Source: Methanofollis formosanus
GTDB lineage: Archaea > Halobacteriota > Methanomicrobia > Methanomicrobiales > Methanofollaceae
Direction of reading: 5' to 3'
Assembly (NCBI RefSeq): GCF_019633745.1
Contig: NZ_CP037968.1
Span: 2,114,789-2,178,788, forward strand
Length of the DNA stretch: 64,000 bases
Shown here: one piece after another, positions 39,784 to 49,405 of the stretch
Layout: each line of letters begins with the position of its first letter
Numbering within the stretch: the first letter of the stretch is position 1
Notes under the pieces: generated by a model
The model's database searches: none
Told to the model about the DNA's origin: nothing
What the model saw: the letters and a program-made list of their open reading frames with translations, nothing else
Program-made: the position numbers and the translations under genes

Positions 39784-40575
39784 CTACACCGCCGCTACCG
39801 CCGCGTACCCGACGACGATCGGATCTCCGGTAATGTTTCCGCTCGTGGTATAAGAGAGCAGTTTTCCTCTGGTCGCACCCAGGGCTCTGGCCGCAAGGAC
39901 CATCGTTGCGATCGGTCCGTACCCGCAGGCGCTGACGTTCAGGAATTTGATCCGCCGGTAAAACTCGGGGACGTCCAGACTCTCCAGCGCCTCGATCGCC
40001 TGCAGGTCCACGTGCCTGGCAAGGTCCTGGGGGACATAGTGCGAGAAGTCACTCGATGCCACGACCCGCACCTCCCGTCCGGTCTCCTGAACGGCGCGCA
40101 CGATCGCCGACGCCAGCGCCTTGGCGCTCTCCATGCTCTGGTCTCCCATCATGATGGGAGCGATCCGTGCCCGTGGGAAGCGGTACTTGATGAAGGGCAC
40201 CTGCACCTCGATCGAGTGTTCGCCGGCATGGGCCCGCTCGTCCACCGGCACCCCGATCGCCTCGACGAGCTCGGTGTCGGTATCGACGATCCCGAGAGGG
40301 GTCTCCCAGGGAAGTTTCGAGGCACAGGTCATGAATCCTTCATGACTCGGGCCGATGACGATAAATGTCCCGTCAAAAGAGGATGAAATGGCGGCGAATG
40401 CTCGGGCCGCCACGGCCCCTGAATAGGGGTAGCCTGCGTGGGGGGAGACGATGCCGGAGGCATCGGGCATGTCGGGTTCTCCGGCCTCCTGGAAGACCAT
40501 CCCGAGGAACTGCTCAAGGTGAGCCGGGTCGCCCGGGTAATACATGCCAGAGACGCTGCATTTTCTCGTCTCCAT
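39784..40575 (-). CDS. MEMO1-family protein (AmmeMemoRadiSam protein B type)
   Basis: This 263-residue protein resembles extradiol dioxygenases. Candidate metal ligands are His in SPHAGYPYSG, GEHSIEVQVPF and the later SDFSHYV. The C-terminal NVSACGYGP matches archaeal MEMO proteins. The biochemical role in archaea is unknown. It sits between rpsB and mvk in an operon otherwise devoted to translation and isoprenoids. ATG 40575 is chosen. Confidence 0.9.
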   Translation of the reverse strand: METRKCSVSGMYYPGDPAHLEQFLGMVFQEAGEPDMPDASGIVSPHAGYPYSGAVAARAFAAISSSFDGTFIVIGPSHEGFMTCASKLPWETPLGIVDTDTELVEAIGVPVDERAHAGEHSIEVQVPFIKYRFPRARIAPIMMGDQSMESAKALASAIVRAVQETGREVRVVASSDFSHYVPQDLARHVDLQAIEALESLDVPEFYRRIKFLNVSACGYGPIATMVLAARALGATRGKLLSYTTSGNITGDPIVVGYAAVAAV

Positions 40576-40588
40576 CCATGCCCCCTCC

Positions 40589-41200
40589 TTACAGCTCGGT
40601 CTCGAAGTCCTCGGGAGTAAGGGAGGTGGAAACACCGCGGATCCTGAGCATCTCCTTGGTGAGCAGGTAGTAGATGAGCGAGAGTGCCTTTCTCCCTTTG
40701 TTGTTCGTCGGGATGACCAGATCGAGGTACTTCGTCATGTTGTTGGTGTCGCAGAGCCCGACAACCGGAAGCCCGTTCTGGATTGCTTCCTTGACAGCCT
40801 GGACATCGCCCATCGGGTCGGTGACCACGACGACGTCGGGCTCGATGTAGCCCCTGAAGTTCGGGTTGGTCAGGGTTCCCGGGATGTACCGGCCGATGGC
40901 CGACGTCCCGCCGATGCTCTCGGCGAACTTCCGCGCCGGGTACTGGGCGTACTGTCTCGAGGCCACGACCAGGATCTTCGGGGCGTCGTACTGCGAAAGG
41001 AACTTTGCTGCGGTCTTGATCCTCTCGTCGGTCGACCTGATGTCAAGGATATACAGTCCATCCCCGCGCACGCGGTAGATGAACTTCTTCATGTCCTGGC
41101 TCTTCTGCTGCGTGCCGATGTGGACGCCCGCGGCGAGGTAGTCTTCCACCGGCGCGAGGGGCTCGTCCAGCACGATCTCCATCTCATTTGCTTCAGCCAT
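40589..41200 (-). CDS. rpsB: 30S ribosomal protein uS2
   Basis: 203 residues. Contains [20 protein letters not shown]-like [25 protein letters not shown] and [10 protein letters not shown], all archaeal uS2 signatures. It starts 2 bases after the enolase stop in the ribosomal-isoprenoid operon. Confidence 0.97.
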   Translation of the reverse strand: MAEANEMEIVLDEPLAPVEDYLAAGVHIGTQQKSQDMKKFIYRVRGDGLYILDIRSTDERIKTAAKFLSQYDAPKILVVASRQYAQYPARKFAESIGGTSAIGRYIPGTLTNPNFRGYIEPDVVVVTDPMGDVQAVKEAIQNGLPVVGLCDTNNMTKYLDLVIPTNNKGRKALSLIYYLLTKEMLRIRGVSTSLTPEDFETEL

Positions 41201-41202
41201 AT

Positions 41203-42390
41203 TTAGATCAGCTCCTCAATGCGTAACAGTTCATTCAGTTTTGCTATCCGCTCGCCGCCTACGACCCCGCACTTGAGGAAGATACACTCGAACGCGGTGG
41301 CGAGATGGGCGATGGTCTCGTCAGTTGTTTCACCTGAGCGGTGGCTCATCACCGTCTCCATACCATGGGTATGGGCGAGGTGCACCGCTTCGTACGTGTC
41401 GGTCAGGGTCCCGATCTGGTTGGGTTTGATGAGCACACAGTTGGACGCCTCGGTCTCGATGCCTCTGGTGATCCGCTCGGTGTTGGTGACATAGAGGTCG
41501 TCGCCACAGATGAGGCACCGGTCCCCGACCTGGCTGGTGAGCTCGGCAAAGCCCTCGAAGTCCTCCTCCTGGAGGGGGTCTTCGACATAGACCAGGTTGT
41601 ACCGGTCGACCAGGTCGGCAATATAGGCTATCTGGTCTTCCGTCGACCGCTTTGCGTCCTTGTATGTGTAGGTCTCGCCGTCCCAGAGTTCCGAGGCCGC
41701 AACATCGACACCCATGCTGATCGCAAAGTTCAGTTCGTCGGAGACCGCACCCACGGCTTCCTGAAGCAGTTCGAATGCCTCGATGTCCTGGATCCTGGGT
41801 GCCCATGCCCCTTCGTCGCCCTTGCCGCAGCCCTTGCCGGCTGCGACCAGGAGCTCTTTCACCTTCTTGTGCACCGCGGCATTGGCGAAGACCGCCTCGT
41901 CCGCACAGGACGCACCGGTCGGTACGATCAGGAACTCCTGGATGTCGGTGGCATTGGCCGCGTGTGCCCCGCCGCCGATGACATTGCCCAGGGGCAGGGG
42001 TGTCTTCTGGGCGAAGGCCCCGCCGAGGTACCTGAAGAGGTCGGCCCCGATTGCATCTGCTGCAGCCTTGGCAGAGGCCAGGGAGAGTGCAACCGCGACG
42101 TTCGCACCGATGTTCGAGAAGTCGGGCGTCCCGTCGATCTCATGGAGAATGGCGTCGAAGCCCGCCTGATCGGCGGCGTCTCTGCCGACGAGTTCGGGCA
42201 GGAGGTGCTCGCGTGCTGCTGCGATCGCCTCGCGGGGCGGCCGCACCTTTGCTTCCCAGGTGCCGGTCGACGCCCCGCTCGGCGCTGCCGCCCGGCCAAA
42301 ACCAAACGCAGTGTAGATCTCCGCCTCAACGGTCGGGTTGCCCCGACTGTCCTGGATCGTCCTCAGTACAATTTTCTCAATCTCAGTCAT
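41203..42390 (-). CDS. eno: Enolase
   Basis: This enzyme interconverts 2-phosphoglycerate and PEP. The 395-residue protein has [22 protein letters not shown], the metal ligands in [10 protein letters not shown] and CGDDLYVTN, and [17 protein letters not shown] near the end. At 395 residues it is slightly shorter than typical enolase. It starts 4 bases after rpoK. With ppsA and ppcA it is the third PEP-node enzyme in the window. Confidence 0.97.
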   Translation of the reverse strand: MTEIEKIVLRTIQDSRGNPTVEAEIYTAFGFGRAAAPSGASTGTWEAKVRPPREAIAAAREHLLPELVGRDAADQAGFDAILHEIDGTPDFSNIGANVAVALSLASAKAAADAIGADLFRYLGGAFAQKTPLPLGNVIGGGAHAANATDIQEFLIVPTGASCADEAVFANAAVHKKVKELLVAAGKGCGKGDEGAWAPRIQDIEAFELLQEAVGAVSDELNFAISMGVDVAASELWDGETYTYKDAKRSTEDQIAYIADLVDRYNLVYVEDPLQEEDFEGFAELTSQVGDRCLICGDDLYVTNTERITRGIETEASNCVLIKPNQIGTLTDTYEAVHLAHTHGMETVMSHRSGETTDETIAHLATAFECIFLKCGVVGGERIAKLNELLRIEELI

Positions 42391-42394
42391 CAGA

Positions 42395-42565
42395 TCACGC
42401 CTTTCTCTTTACGGTAATAGGGATCCGATCGTTCTCGAATTCTTCGAGTGCGATGCTGAGGGGATCGACACTGGTGGTTTGAATCAGGACTGGGGCACCC
42501 ATGGAGACCTGGAGCGCTCGTGCTCCAATAATCCGTGCTTTTTCATAGCGAGTATATGGGTCCAT
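42395..42565 (-). CDS. rpoK: RNA polymerase subunit K (Rpo6)
   Basis: This 56-residue archaeal homologue of Rpb6/omega reads [20 protein letters not shown], then SMGAPVLIQ, with a C-terminal IPITVKRKA. These match the conserved fold that latches the polymerase beta-prime-like subunit. A GAGGGTGA site lies just upstream; ATG 42568 is an alternative start one codon earlier. It lies between tRNA-Pro and eno. Confidence 0.94.
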   Translation of the reverse strand: MDPYTRYEKARIIGARALQVSMGAPVLIQTTSVDPLSIALEEFENDRIPITVKRKA

Positions 42566-42594
42566 CATTCACCCTCAAAACTCATAATAGATAA

Positions 42595-42669
42595 TGGGGT
42601 CGCTGAGATTCGAACTCAGGTCACAGCGTCCCGAACGCCATAGGATAGTCCAGGCTACCCCACGACCCC
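42595..42669 (-). tRNA. tRNA-Pro (CGG)
   Basis: On the minus strand the acceptor arms GGGGTCG and CGACCCC pair. The anticodon loop TTCGGGA gives anticodon CGG. The T arm contains AGTTCGAAT. Discriminator A, no encoded CCA. It is embedded in the ribosomal operon directly after rpoN. Confidence 0.94.
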
Positions 42670-42858
42670 TCACTGGTACGGATTGATGTCCTCCACAATC
42701 TCTTTGTGAGTGAGCAGCATCCGTCTGCAGCAGTACCGCTTCAAACCGAGATCATCGAGGATCTCTTTGGGATCCTCGCCTGCCTCCCGTCGCTGTTTGA
42801 ATTCTTCCCATGCGGGGGAGATCACCTTGCCGCATGTTACGCAACGTACCGGGATCAT
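42670..42858 (-). CDS. rpoN: RNA polymerase subunit N (Rpo10)
   Basis: This 62-residue zinc-binding subunit opens [20 protein letters not shown]. The two cysteine pairs CVTC and CCRR ([11 protein letters not shown]) define Rpb10/RpoN. The gene ends where tRNA-Pro begins. ATG 42858 is chosen; an upstream in-frame extension is not part of the family. Confidence 0.96.
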   Translation of the reverse strand: MIPVRCVTCGKVISPAWEEFKQRREAGEDPKEILDDLGLKRYCCRRMLLTHKEIVEDINPYQ

Positions 42859-42889
42859 ATCTCGATTACCTCCATTTCTTTTGTCCAGC

Positions 42890-43291
42890 TTAACGATAAG
42901 ACTTTTGGAACTTTGCCCGTGCTCCACGACCGTGCGGCTTCTTTGCTTCCTTCTGGCGTGAATCGTTGACCAGGAGGGTGCGGTCGTAGGTGACGAAGAT
43001 GTCTTTGATCTTCGGGTCGTTGTGCCACTTGACGATGCCGCGGGCGAGTGCGGTCCTGACTGCCTCGGCCTGGCCCATGAACCCGCCGCCGTTGACTTCG
43101 ATCGTCACGTCGATGTCCTCGATTGCGTTCGGTGCGAGGAAGAGAGGCTCGGAGATCTTCATGCGGGCCAGTTCGGTCCCGTAGATCTCGAGGGGCACGG
43201 CGTTGATCCGAACCCGGCCCTTTCCTTCCTTGAGGGTTGCCCGTGCGATCGCGGTCTTCCTTTTTCCACTCGTGTTAATGACCTTTACCAT
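42890..43291 (-). CDS. rpsI: 30S ribosomal protein uS9
   Basis: 133 residues. N-terminal [19 protein letters not shown], central [21 protein letters not shown] and the basic [17 protein letters not shown] tail that reaches the P-site tRNA. Standard place between rplM and rpoN. Confidence 0.97.
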   Translation of the reverse strand: MVKVINTSGKRKTAIARATLKEGKGRVRINAVPLEIYGTELARMKISEPLFLAPNAIEDIDVTIEVNGGGFMGQAEAVRTALARGIVKWHNDPKIKDIFVTYDRTLLVNDSRQKEAKKPHGRGARAKFQKSYR

Positions 43292-43303
43292 CTCTCCATC
43301 ACC

Positions 43304-43726
43304 TCAGAACTTGGAACCAAGGATCTTGCTGATCTCGCCGAGCGTGACATACTTCGGGTTGTTCAGCCGCTCGATCCCTGCGGTCTCGATGGTCTCGAAT
43401 TCCTTGCCCTGGAACTGGGCCGGCACGCCGGTGTAGACCATGATATTCTTCAGGGCATCGGCGCCGCGCTGGCGCTTGTACGGGAGCATGCCGCGAATGG
43501 TCCGCTTCATAATGAGGTCGGGACGCCGCGGGAAGAACGGGCCGCCTTCGACTGAGCCGCGCTGGTGCTTCTGCTCGTAGTTGGCCAGCACCATGGCACG
43601 CTTGCCTGAGACGATCGCCTTCTCGGCGTTCACGATCACGAACTCTTCGCCCTGAAGTGAGCGCTTTGCGACGTTGCTCGCAAGTCGTCCGAGCAGGTTT
43701 CCTTCTGCGTCGATAATCGTCACCAT
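43304..43726 (-). CDS. rplM: 50S ribosomal protein uL13
   Basis: 140 residues. Contains [31 protein letters not shown] and [20 protein letters not shown] 43726 has GAGGTGA six bases upstream. An in-frame GTG at 43735 falls within that site and is not used. Confidence 0.97.
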   Translation of the reverse strand: MVTIIDAEGNLLGRLASNVAKRSLQGEEFVIVNAEKAIVSGKRAMVLANYEQKHQRGSVEGGPFFPRRPDLIMKRTIRGMLPYKRQRGADALKNIMVYTGVPAQFQGKEFETIETAGIERLNNPKYVTLGEISKILGSKF

Positions 43727-43731
43727 TGCTC

Positions 43732-44100
43732 TCACCTCAGAATCCTCACGCCAGAGCCCTTCGGGTTTGCCTGGATCAGTTCTTCGATGGTCATGCAGCT
43801 GCCGTCAAGGCCGGTGATCTTGCTGACCGCCGACTCGGAGAAGGTCAGCGCTGCGACCGATACTTTCTGGTTGAGCACGCCGCTCCCGAGCACCTTGCCG
43901 GGCACCAGGATCGTCTCGCCGTCCTGGGCGTACCGATTGATCTTTCCGATGTTCACCTCAGCGTAGTTTCTGCTGGGTGACTCCAGATTTTGTGCGATGG
44001 CCCGCCAGACCTTCGCGTCGTTCTCGCGCGCGGTATCTTTGAGCGTCGCGATGAGGTGCGTCAGGCGCGGGTTCGTCTTCTGGTTAGTCCTCTTTGCCAT
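43732..44100 (-). CDS. rpl18e: 50S ribosomal protein eL18
   Basis: 122 residues. Opens [20 protein letters not shown] and contains [10 protein letters not shown] and [11 protein letters not shown], as in archaeal L18e. It begins directly after the rpoD stop. Confidence 0.96.
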   Translation of the reverse strand: MAKRTNQKTNPRLTHLIATLKDTARENDAKVWRAIAQNLESPSRNYAEVNIGKINRYAQDGETILVPGKVLGSGVLNQKVSVAALTFSESAVSKITGLDGSCMTIEELIQANPKGSGVRILR

Positions 44101-44925
44101 CTAATTCACTCCGGCTATCTCACTCAATGTATCTGAGAGATCCGTCGACTGATTCCTGATGAATTCCAGTCCTTTTTCGATTATTGTCAGAACAGGTATG
44201 GACCCGTCGCTTTCCACGACAAAGATGAACCGTGAGCTGTCTGCGGTGACCGTGACTGCGGGCTCTTCGCCGATGCCGGTGGTCAGGCAGGCTTTCTCGC
44301 AGAGTCTGCAGAGCGAGCACTCCTCAAGTTTGCCTTCGACCACGCCCATCGTCCGGCCCTTCAGTTCGAGTACCCCGCGTGGGCACTCGTCGATGCACAT
44401 GCCGCACCCGTCGCAGTTCTCAGAGACGGTGATGACCGGGTACTCTTTGTACCCGCAGGCATTGGTCGGCTGCCACTTGGCGTGGTGCTTCCCGATGCCC
44501 AGGACGGCGCGAGCCTCAAGGACGACCTTCTGCCCCTCGAAGAGTTTGACGATGGGGATGTCATCATGGACCAGTTTGGTGTCCGGGTCGTCTGAGATGA
44601 GGTCGCTGGAGAGGACGGTCCTGGGTCCCTCGACGCTCATGGTGAAGTTCACCATGCAGAGGGGGCACCCTTCGCCGCCGCAGGAACATTCGCTCTGGAG
44701 AACAAAACGGGACAGGTCAGTCTTTATCGGGATTAATCCGAGCCTGTGTGCCAGAATCTCATCGAAGAGTACGCTGGAGTTATCATAGATCCTGATATCT
44801 TCGATGGCGAGCGTCGGCACCTCACCGATCATGGCACGGCGCAGGGCATTGGCGAACGCTGGGGTGGCGTCGCTCAACACAAAGCGAGCGGCGTCATCAT
44901 CAATTCTGGCAAATTCGATCTGCAT
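44101..44925 (-). CDS. rpoD: RNA polymerase subunit D (Rpo3) with iron-sulfur domain
   Basis: This 274-residue assembly-platform subunit corresponds to bacterial alpha and Rpb3. The N-terminal dimerisation part has NALRRAMIGEVPTLAIEDI. An insert holds two complete 4Fe-4S motifs, CDGCGMCIDECP and CSLCRLCEKAC, as in methanogen subunits. An extra CSCGGEGCPLC lies near residue 80. The start overlaps the rpsK stop by one base. Confidence 0.96.
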   Translation of the reverse strand: MQIEFARIDDDAARFVLSDATPAFANALRRAMIGEVPTLAIEDIRIYDNSSVLFDEILAHRLGLIPIKTDLSRFVLQSECSCGGEGCPLCMVNFTMSVEGPRTVLSSDLISDDPDTKLVHDDIPIVKLFEGQKVVLEARAVLGIGKHHAKWQPTNACGYKEYPVITVSENCDGCGMCIDECPRGVLELKGRTMGVVEGKLEECSLCRLCEKACLTTGIGEEPAVTVTADSSRFIFVVESDGSIPVLTIIEKGLEFIRNQSTDLSDTLSEIAGVN

Positions 44926-45320
44926 CAGACTCTCCTTCCGCGTCTCCCACCCTTTTGACGGATCGAATCGTGCGGGACCGGGGTTACGTCCTCGATCTTA
45001 CCGATACGCATGCCTGCACGGGCAAGTGCTCTGATGGCTGCCTGGGCGCCTGGCCCGGGGCTGCGCTGCTTGCCCTGGCCCGGAGCGCGGACTTTCACAT
45101 GGAGCCCGATGATGCCCTTTTCCTTCATGGTGTTGGCAACGTTGTTGGCCATCTGCATTGCCGCATAGGGCGAGCTCTCGTTGCGGTCCTGCTTGACGAC
45201 CATCCCACCGCTGCTCTTGGTGATGGTCTCCGCACCGGAGAGGTCGGTGACCGTGATGATGGTGTTGTTGAACGAGGCGAAGATGTGTGCGACACCCCAT
45301 TTTTCCTTCTCGTTTGCCAT
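44925..45320 (-). CDS. rpsK: 30S ribosomal protein uS11
   Basis: 131 residues. [29 protein letters not shown] and the C-terminal [15 protein letters not shown] are archaeal uS11 landmarks. Follows rpsD after 2 bases. Confidence 0.97.
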   Translation of the reverse strand: MANEKEKWGVAHIFASFNNTIITVTDLSGAETITKSSGGMVVKQDRNESSPYAAMQMANNVANTMKEKGIIGLHVKVRAPGQGKQRSPGPGAQAAIRALARAGMRIGKIEDVTPVPHDSIRQKGGRRGRRV

Positions 45321-45322
45321 GA

Positions 45323-45862
45323 TTACCTCCCGCTGATCCTGGAGCGCTCAGCGTGCGACTCGGTGGCGAGCGGAGAGTGCCCGTAATATTCGACCTGGCC
45401 TTCCTGTTCCCTGGGAACCATGTAGCCGGGGATGGTGACCTTGCGACCGCCGATGGCGATGTGGCCGTGAGTGATGAACTGGCGGGCTTGTTTGGGTGAA
45501 CGGGCGAGCCCCTTCCTGTAGACGATGGTCTGCAGTCGGCGCTCGAGTTCCTGCTCGGTCTTGAGGGCGAGGACGTCGTCGATGTCGGCCTCGCTGCCGA
45601 CCATGCCGTAGCGCTCGAGACGGTTGAGGAGCTGCTGCTTCTTGGTCTCGGCCCGTGCGGGGTCGGTGCCCGCGGATTCGAGGGCGAGGATTTCACGAGT
45701 GGCCTTGCGGTACTTGCGCAGGGCGCTCTGGGCCTTCCAGAGTTCCTTCTTGTTCCTGAGGCCGTACTCGATGACGATCTTCACTTCCTCCTCGATGCGG
45801 GTCTTCTCGAACCGGCGCTTCGGGGTGGAGTAGGTCTTATGATTCTTGCCTGGATATCCCAT
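45323..45862 (-). CDS. rpsD: 30S ribosomal protein uS4
   Basis: 179 residues. N-terminal [20 protein letters not shown] and the S4 RNA-binding segment [20 protein letters not shown] identify the archaeal protein, which nucleates small-subunit assembly. Confidence 0.97.
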   Translation of the reverse strand: MGYPGKNHKTYSTPKRRFEKTRIEEEVKIVIEYGLRNKKELWKAQSALRKYRKATREILALESAGTDPARAETKKQQLLNRLERYGMVGSEADIDDVLALKTEQELERRLQTIVYRKGLARSPKQARQFITHGHIAIGGRKVTIPGYMVPREQEGQVEYYGHSPLATESHAERSRISGR

Positions 45863-45878
45863 CTTTCTGCCTCCTCAC

Positions 45879-46331
45879 TCAGGCCTTCTTTCTTCTCACA
45901 CCGACGGTCGTGCCAGTCCTGCCGGTGGACTTGGTGCGCTGGCCGCGGACCTTCTGGCCGGTCTCGTGGCGGATCCCGCGGTAACTGCGGACCTTGCGCA
46001 TCGTGTTGATGTCCTCTTCCAGGGTGAGCGAAACTTCGCTGGCCATGAGGTGCCTGGGCTTGCCGGAAAGGACGTCGATGGGACGGTTCAGCATCCAGGT
46101 AGGGACGCTTGACGTGTAGTTGTCAACTGCGGTACGGATCCGTTCGATCTCGTCGTCACCCATCTTGCCGAGGATCGCACGCGGGTTGATCTCGGCCTGC
46201 TGCGTGATGATCTTTGCAGCGTGCCGCCCGATCCCTTTGATCCCGGTGAGGGCGATGAGCGCCATCTTCGTGCCGTCCAGGTCGGTGTCTCTGACCCGGA
46301 CGAAGTACTTGATTTCTTCTTCTTGATCCAT
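45879..46331 (-). CDS. rpsM: 30S ribosomal protein uS13
   Basis: 150 residues. Contains [33 protein letters not shown] and the basic [20 protein letters not shown] tail. First protein gene of the operon, after tRNA-Ser. Confidence 0.97.
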   Translation of the reverse strand: MDQEEEIKYFVRVRDTDLDGTKMALIALTGIKGIGRHAAKIITQQAEINPRAILGKMGDDEIERIRTAVDNYTSSVPTWMLNRPIDVLSGKPRHLMASEVSLTLEEDINTMRKVRSYRGIRHETGQKVRGQRTKSTGRTGTTVGVRRKKA

Positions 46332-46359
46332 CTGATCGCCTCGTCAGATCTGGTCAAAG

Positions 46360-46444
46360 CGCTGAGGGAGGGATTTGAACCCTCGAGTCCCAGGGGGACA
46401 CAGGTTTAGCAAACCTGCGCCATACCAGGCTTGGCTACCTCAAC
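46360..46444 (-). tRNA. tRNA-Ser (GCT)
   Basis: 85 bases with a long variable arm. Acceptor GTTGAGG pairs with CCTCAGC. Anticodon loop TTGCTAA gives GCT, closed by CAGGT/ACCTG. T arm GGTTCAAAT. Discriminator G, normal for serine. Heads the ribosomal operon on the minus strand. Confidence 0.96.
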
Positions 46445-46540
46445 ATTCGAATTGCGCATCCTTGGATACTCGCAACGCAGAGCGCTGCTCCATGAATGGT
46501 GTTCAGTAGTATTCGTTTGAATTCTTAATAATGGTTGTGG

Positions 46541-47515
46541 TTAGCCCTGGCCCGGGCGGGCCCGTACAAGCCCGCTCCCGAGGAGGGCCGATGTGACGAT
46601 CGGCAGGGCGATGGTGGCGTCGCAGAAGCACTGGACGCTTCTGGTCTCAGGAGACTCTTTTCCCCACGAGATCGCCTCTTCAAAGGTACACCCGGAGAGT
46701 CCGCCCCAGTGGGGGGCGTCGGAGGTGTACTGGACGGCATAAGCATGGCCGCCGAGTTCGTTGTCGTGCATCGAAGCGATCACCTGAGTCTGCTGGATGA
46801 AGTTCTTCGGGACGCCGCCGCCGACATAGACGACGCCGGTTTTTCGGGCGCCCTCGACGATCGCCGTCAGTTCGTCGGCGTCGGCGATCTGGTCGATCGC
46901 GACCTCCGCCCCCCGTCGGCGGGCGACGGTGAGGGCGATGCCGAGCGACGAGTCGCAGAGGGCCGGGACAAAGATCGGGACGCCGGCCTGCACAGCGGTG
47001 GCGGTGAACGACCTGCCGTCGGGTGCGAGATCGGTGATATGTCCGGCAAGGCGACGGATGAAATCTGCCGAGGAGGCGTGGTAGGGGGCGAGGCTCTCGG
47101 CGAAGGCGGCGACGCGGAAGTCCACGCTTCTGAATTCGGTCTCATACGCAAAGACGTCGTAGATCCGGTCGATCCCCTTGTCGTACAGGGCCGCGTCGTC
47201 GACGCAGTGGTGGCCCAGATAGTGATGGATACTGAGGTGCTCGGCGATGTCGTGGAAGATGTTTGCGCCGGTGGAGACGATGGCGTCGACGTATCGGTGG
47301 GCGATCAGTTCGATGAGACATTCCTGCATACCGGCCGGGACCATGGCCCCGGAGAGACCGAGGATGATGGTGCAGTCAGGGTCCTGGATCATCTCTGACC
47401 AGACTCTGGCCGATTCTCCCAGTTTCCTGCCCTGGAACCCGGTCATACTCATGGCGCGTACGAGTGATGGAACGTCGCTGTTCGGGCGGACCGGTTGGCG
47501 TGGGTTGAGTTCCAT
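46541..47515 (-). CDS. dys: Deoxyhypusine synthase
   Basis: This NAD-dependent enzyme moves the aminobutyl group of spermidine to a lysine of initiation factor aIF5A. The 324-residue protein has IILGLSGAMVPAGM, AIVSTGANIFHD and the catalytic lysine motif VVYVGGGVPKNFIQQ (Lys237). It is separate from the ribosomal operon by 96 bases containing AT-rich sequence. Confidence 0.94.
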   Translation of the reverse strand: MELNPRQPVRPNSDVPSLVRAMSMTGFQGRKLGESARVWSEMIQDPDCTIILGLSGAMVPAGMQECLIELIAHRYVDAIVSTGANIFHDIAEHLSIHHYLGHHCVDDAALYDKGIDRIYDVFAYETEFRSVDFRVAAFAESLAPYHASSADFIRRLAGHITDLAPDGRSFTATAVQAGVPIFVPALCDSSLGIALTVARRRGAEVAIDQIADADELTAIVEGARKTGVVYVGGGVPKNFIQQTQVIASMHDNELGGHAYAVQYTSDAPHWGGLSGCTFEEAISWGKESPETRSVQCFCDATIALPIVTSALLGSGLVRARPGQG

Positions 47516-47640
47516 GGCTCTTCTCCTGAAATATACTCGTAGGAAGAAGTGAAGAACACATTGATCTGTTCCTGGCGGGCGGGGCGTCAGGAGAGTACCT
47601 TATAGGGGTCGTGTCGGGTTTTTCTCTGACTGTTGTGGGG

Positions 47641-47966
47641 TTGGTTTTGTAGAATCACTCATGAAACGAAAGCACGCCTCAAACATACGGGATGAAAATT
47701 TCTCGTCGCTTGCGGTCTCATTTCAAGACCGAAGAATCGGTGGAGACCTCACTCAATTGCCGCCCCCGCATATCCTCGTCGTGGGGGGTTCCGGGGGGTT
47801 TCCCCCGGCGCGAGACGGCGGGGAAGATTCGACGATTGGGGGCGGCCGATATCTCTGAGGAAGTTTCTCTCCTCTGTGTATCGGCCTCAATGGGATTTGA
47901 TGGGTTCAAACTCTCATAAAAATCCGAAGAGATGATATTCAGGATCATTTTCATAGTGTCGAATAG
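47641..47966 (+). repeat. Composite GC-hairpin repeat, copy H (leader, type I and tail)
   Basis: Leader 47647-47720 (TTTTGTAGAATCACTCATG, CATACGGGATGAAAATTTC). Type I module 47759-47846 with 9-bp outer arms GCCGCCCCC/GGGGGCGGC and hairpin 47791-47808. Tail 47847-47966 matching copy G. It fills the gap between dys and the Rhs island; 47967-48030 has no feature I recognise. Confidence 0.82.
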
Positions 47967-48030
47967 GGAGAGCAAGTTGCCTGACCCTCCCCTTCTAAGA
48001 ACCGTACGTGAATCTTTCTAAAGAATTAAT

Positions 48031-49379
48031 TTTTTTAGTTCCTCTTCATTGAATCCGTTCGATAAACCAATCACTTTCCGCCGTTTGCAATGTGTTCCAG
48101 GGTGCTATCAACGCCTATTCCCAGGCCGTTATTAATTATGTTTCCGAAAAGACGTCGTTGCATTTCTTTCTGCATTTGTCTTCCGGTCAGTGCCGTGATT
48201 AAGGATTTTGGATTTCTTCCCACGTTTGGAGAAAATATTTTCTTTCCCACTCCTCCTGAAATCGCGCCACCTCCGGTAGAAACTGCAAGACCTTCCCAGG
48301 AGAATTCTTCCGTACTTCCTGGAACTCCTATTGAAGAAAGCTTGTTTTGTGTATAAGTATCAACACCATACTCAACTGCTCCCCATGCAGCACCAACAGC
48401 AACGGGGTTTAATGATCCCGCTGCGAGTGCAGCCGCCGATCCCCCGGCAAATCCTCCTGCTGTCCGACCTGCTAATGTGCACCAACTAAAAGTGTTTTCA
48501 CCTGTTGCCGCATAGGTCCCGATCACCTCTCCTATATACCATGCATCGTTAACAGCAGCGCCGGCAGCACCCGGGACCCACCAGACCACTTTCCCGCTCG
48601 GATCCGTAAACCGGACAGGATTATTGTGAACGTACGTGTACCTGTTCAGGCTCGGGGGGACGGAAGCAAACCCGGTGAAAGGATCCTTTGAAATAAACCG
48701 CCCGGTTTCCGGATCATAATACCGTGCCCTGAGATAGATCAGTCCGGTTTCAGGATCCATCTGTTCCCCGGTGAAAAGGAAGTCGTTATCCTCCTGACCG
48801 GTTATCAGATCCGGCTTGCCGAAGGCATCGTAAGAATACGTATTTACGGTGATTCCGCCACTGTCACTCAGGCTGCGTACGCTTCCCAGCCCGTCGTACT
48901 GGTAATAGATCTGTTCTCCCGACGAATTGGTCATGGAGATACGTTGCAGGCCATATAAGGAAAGAGATGTACCCTGTCCATTAGATTCGGTAAGAACCTG
49001 TGGCAGGCCGCCATTGACATCCCATACATACTGGTTACTTTCTGTTGTATTCCCGCTGGTTACGGATTTGCCGACACGGTTGCCATCTCCGTCATATGCA
49101 AAGGTAAGTGAGGTACTTCCCGGCAATGATACGCCGGTCAGTCTGCCGGCAGCATCATACCCATACGACGTTGTCCCATTGGCTTCATTCTTTTCAATAC
49201 GGTTGCCGTTGTTGTCATAGGTGTAGGTGGTCCCGCCGGCACTCAGCAACCGGTCACCTGCATCGTACGTGTAGGAAATTGTCGAGCTCGCGTTACCAGC
49301 ATTCGTGGCCATGTTCAGGCGGTTGCCCATGGGATCGTACGTGTAGGCCACCGTTGTACCCGGGTACGTCACCGTGTGC
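48031..49379 (-). repeat. Direct repeat R, downstream copy (Rhs 3' end)
   Basis: Aligns with 50138-51486 at a constant offset of 2107 bases with no net insertion or deletion. The duplicated block covers the end of the Rhs gene and about 40 bases after its stop. Scattered substitutions show the copies have diverged. Confidence 0.92.
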
Positions 49380-49405
49380 GAATGGCGGAAAAAAGGATAC
49401 GTCAT
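48071..49405 (-). CDS. Orphan Rhs/YD-repeat C-terminal fragment
   Basis: This 444-residue protein equals the last third of the neighbouring Rhs protein. It has YD repeats (TYTYDNNGNRIEKNE), the Rhs core FTGEQMDPETGLIYLRARYY, then the same Gly/Ala-rich C-terminal domain ending STLEHIANGGK. Homology starts at HTVTYPG; the first nine residues are new. Its ATG overlaps the stop of the membrane-protein gene by 4 bases, so it could be translated by coupling, but it lacks a signal peptide. It may be expressed or a recombination relic. Confidence 0.75.
   Translation of the reverse strand: MTYPFFRHSHTVTYPGTTVAYTYDPMGNRLNMATNAGNASSTISYTYDAGDRLLSAGGTTYTYDNNGNRIEKNEANGTTSYGYDAAGRLTGVSLPGSTSLTFAYDGDGNRVGKSVTSGNTTESNQYVWDVNGGLPQVLTESNGQGTSLSLYGLQRISMTNSSGEQIYYQYDGLGSVRSLSDSGGITVNTYSYDAFGKPDLITGQEDNDFLFTGEQMDPETGLIYLRARYYDPETGRFISKDPFTGFASVPPSLNRYTYVHNNPVRFTDPSGKVVWWVPGAAGAAVNDAWYIGEVIGTYAATGENTFSWCTLAGRTAGGFAGGSAAALAAGSLNPVAVGAAWGAVEYGVDTYTQNKLSSIGVPGSTEEFSWEGLAVSTGGGAISGGVGKKIFSPNVGRNPKSLITALTGRQMQKEMQRRLFGNIINNGLGIGVDSTLEHIANGGK

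Noticed and set aside
48071-49405. Alternative toxin tip (classic orphan Rhs-CT)
   Set aside because: The C-terminal 170 residues are nearly the same as in the parent protein, so it is a duplication, not a displaced variant tip.
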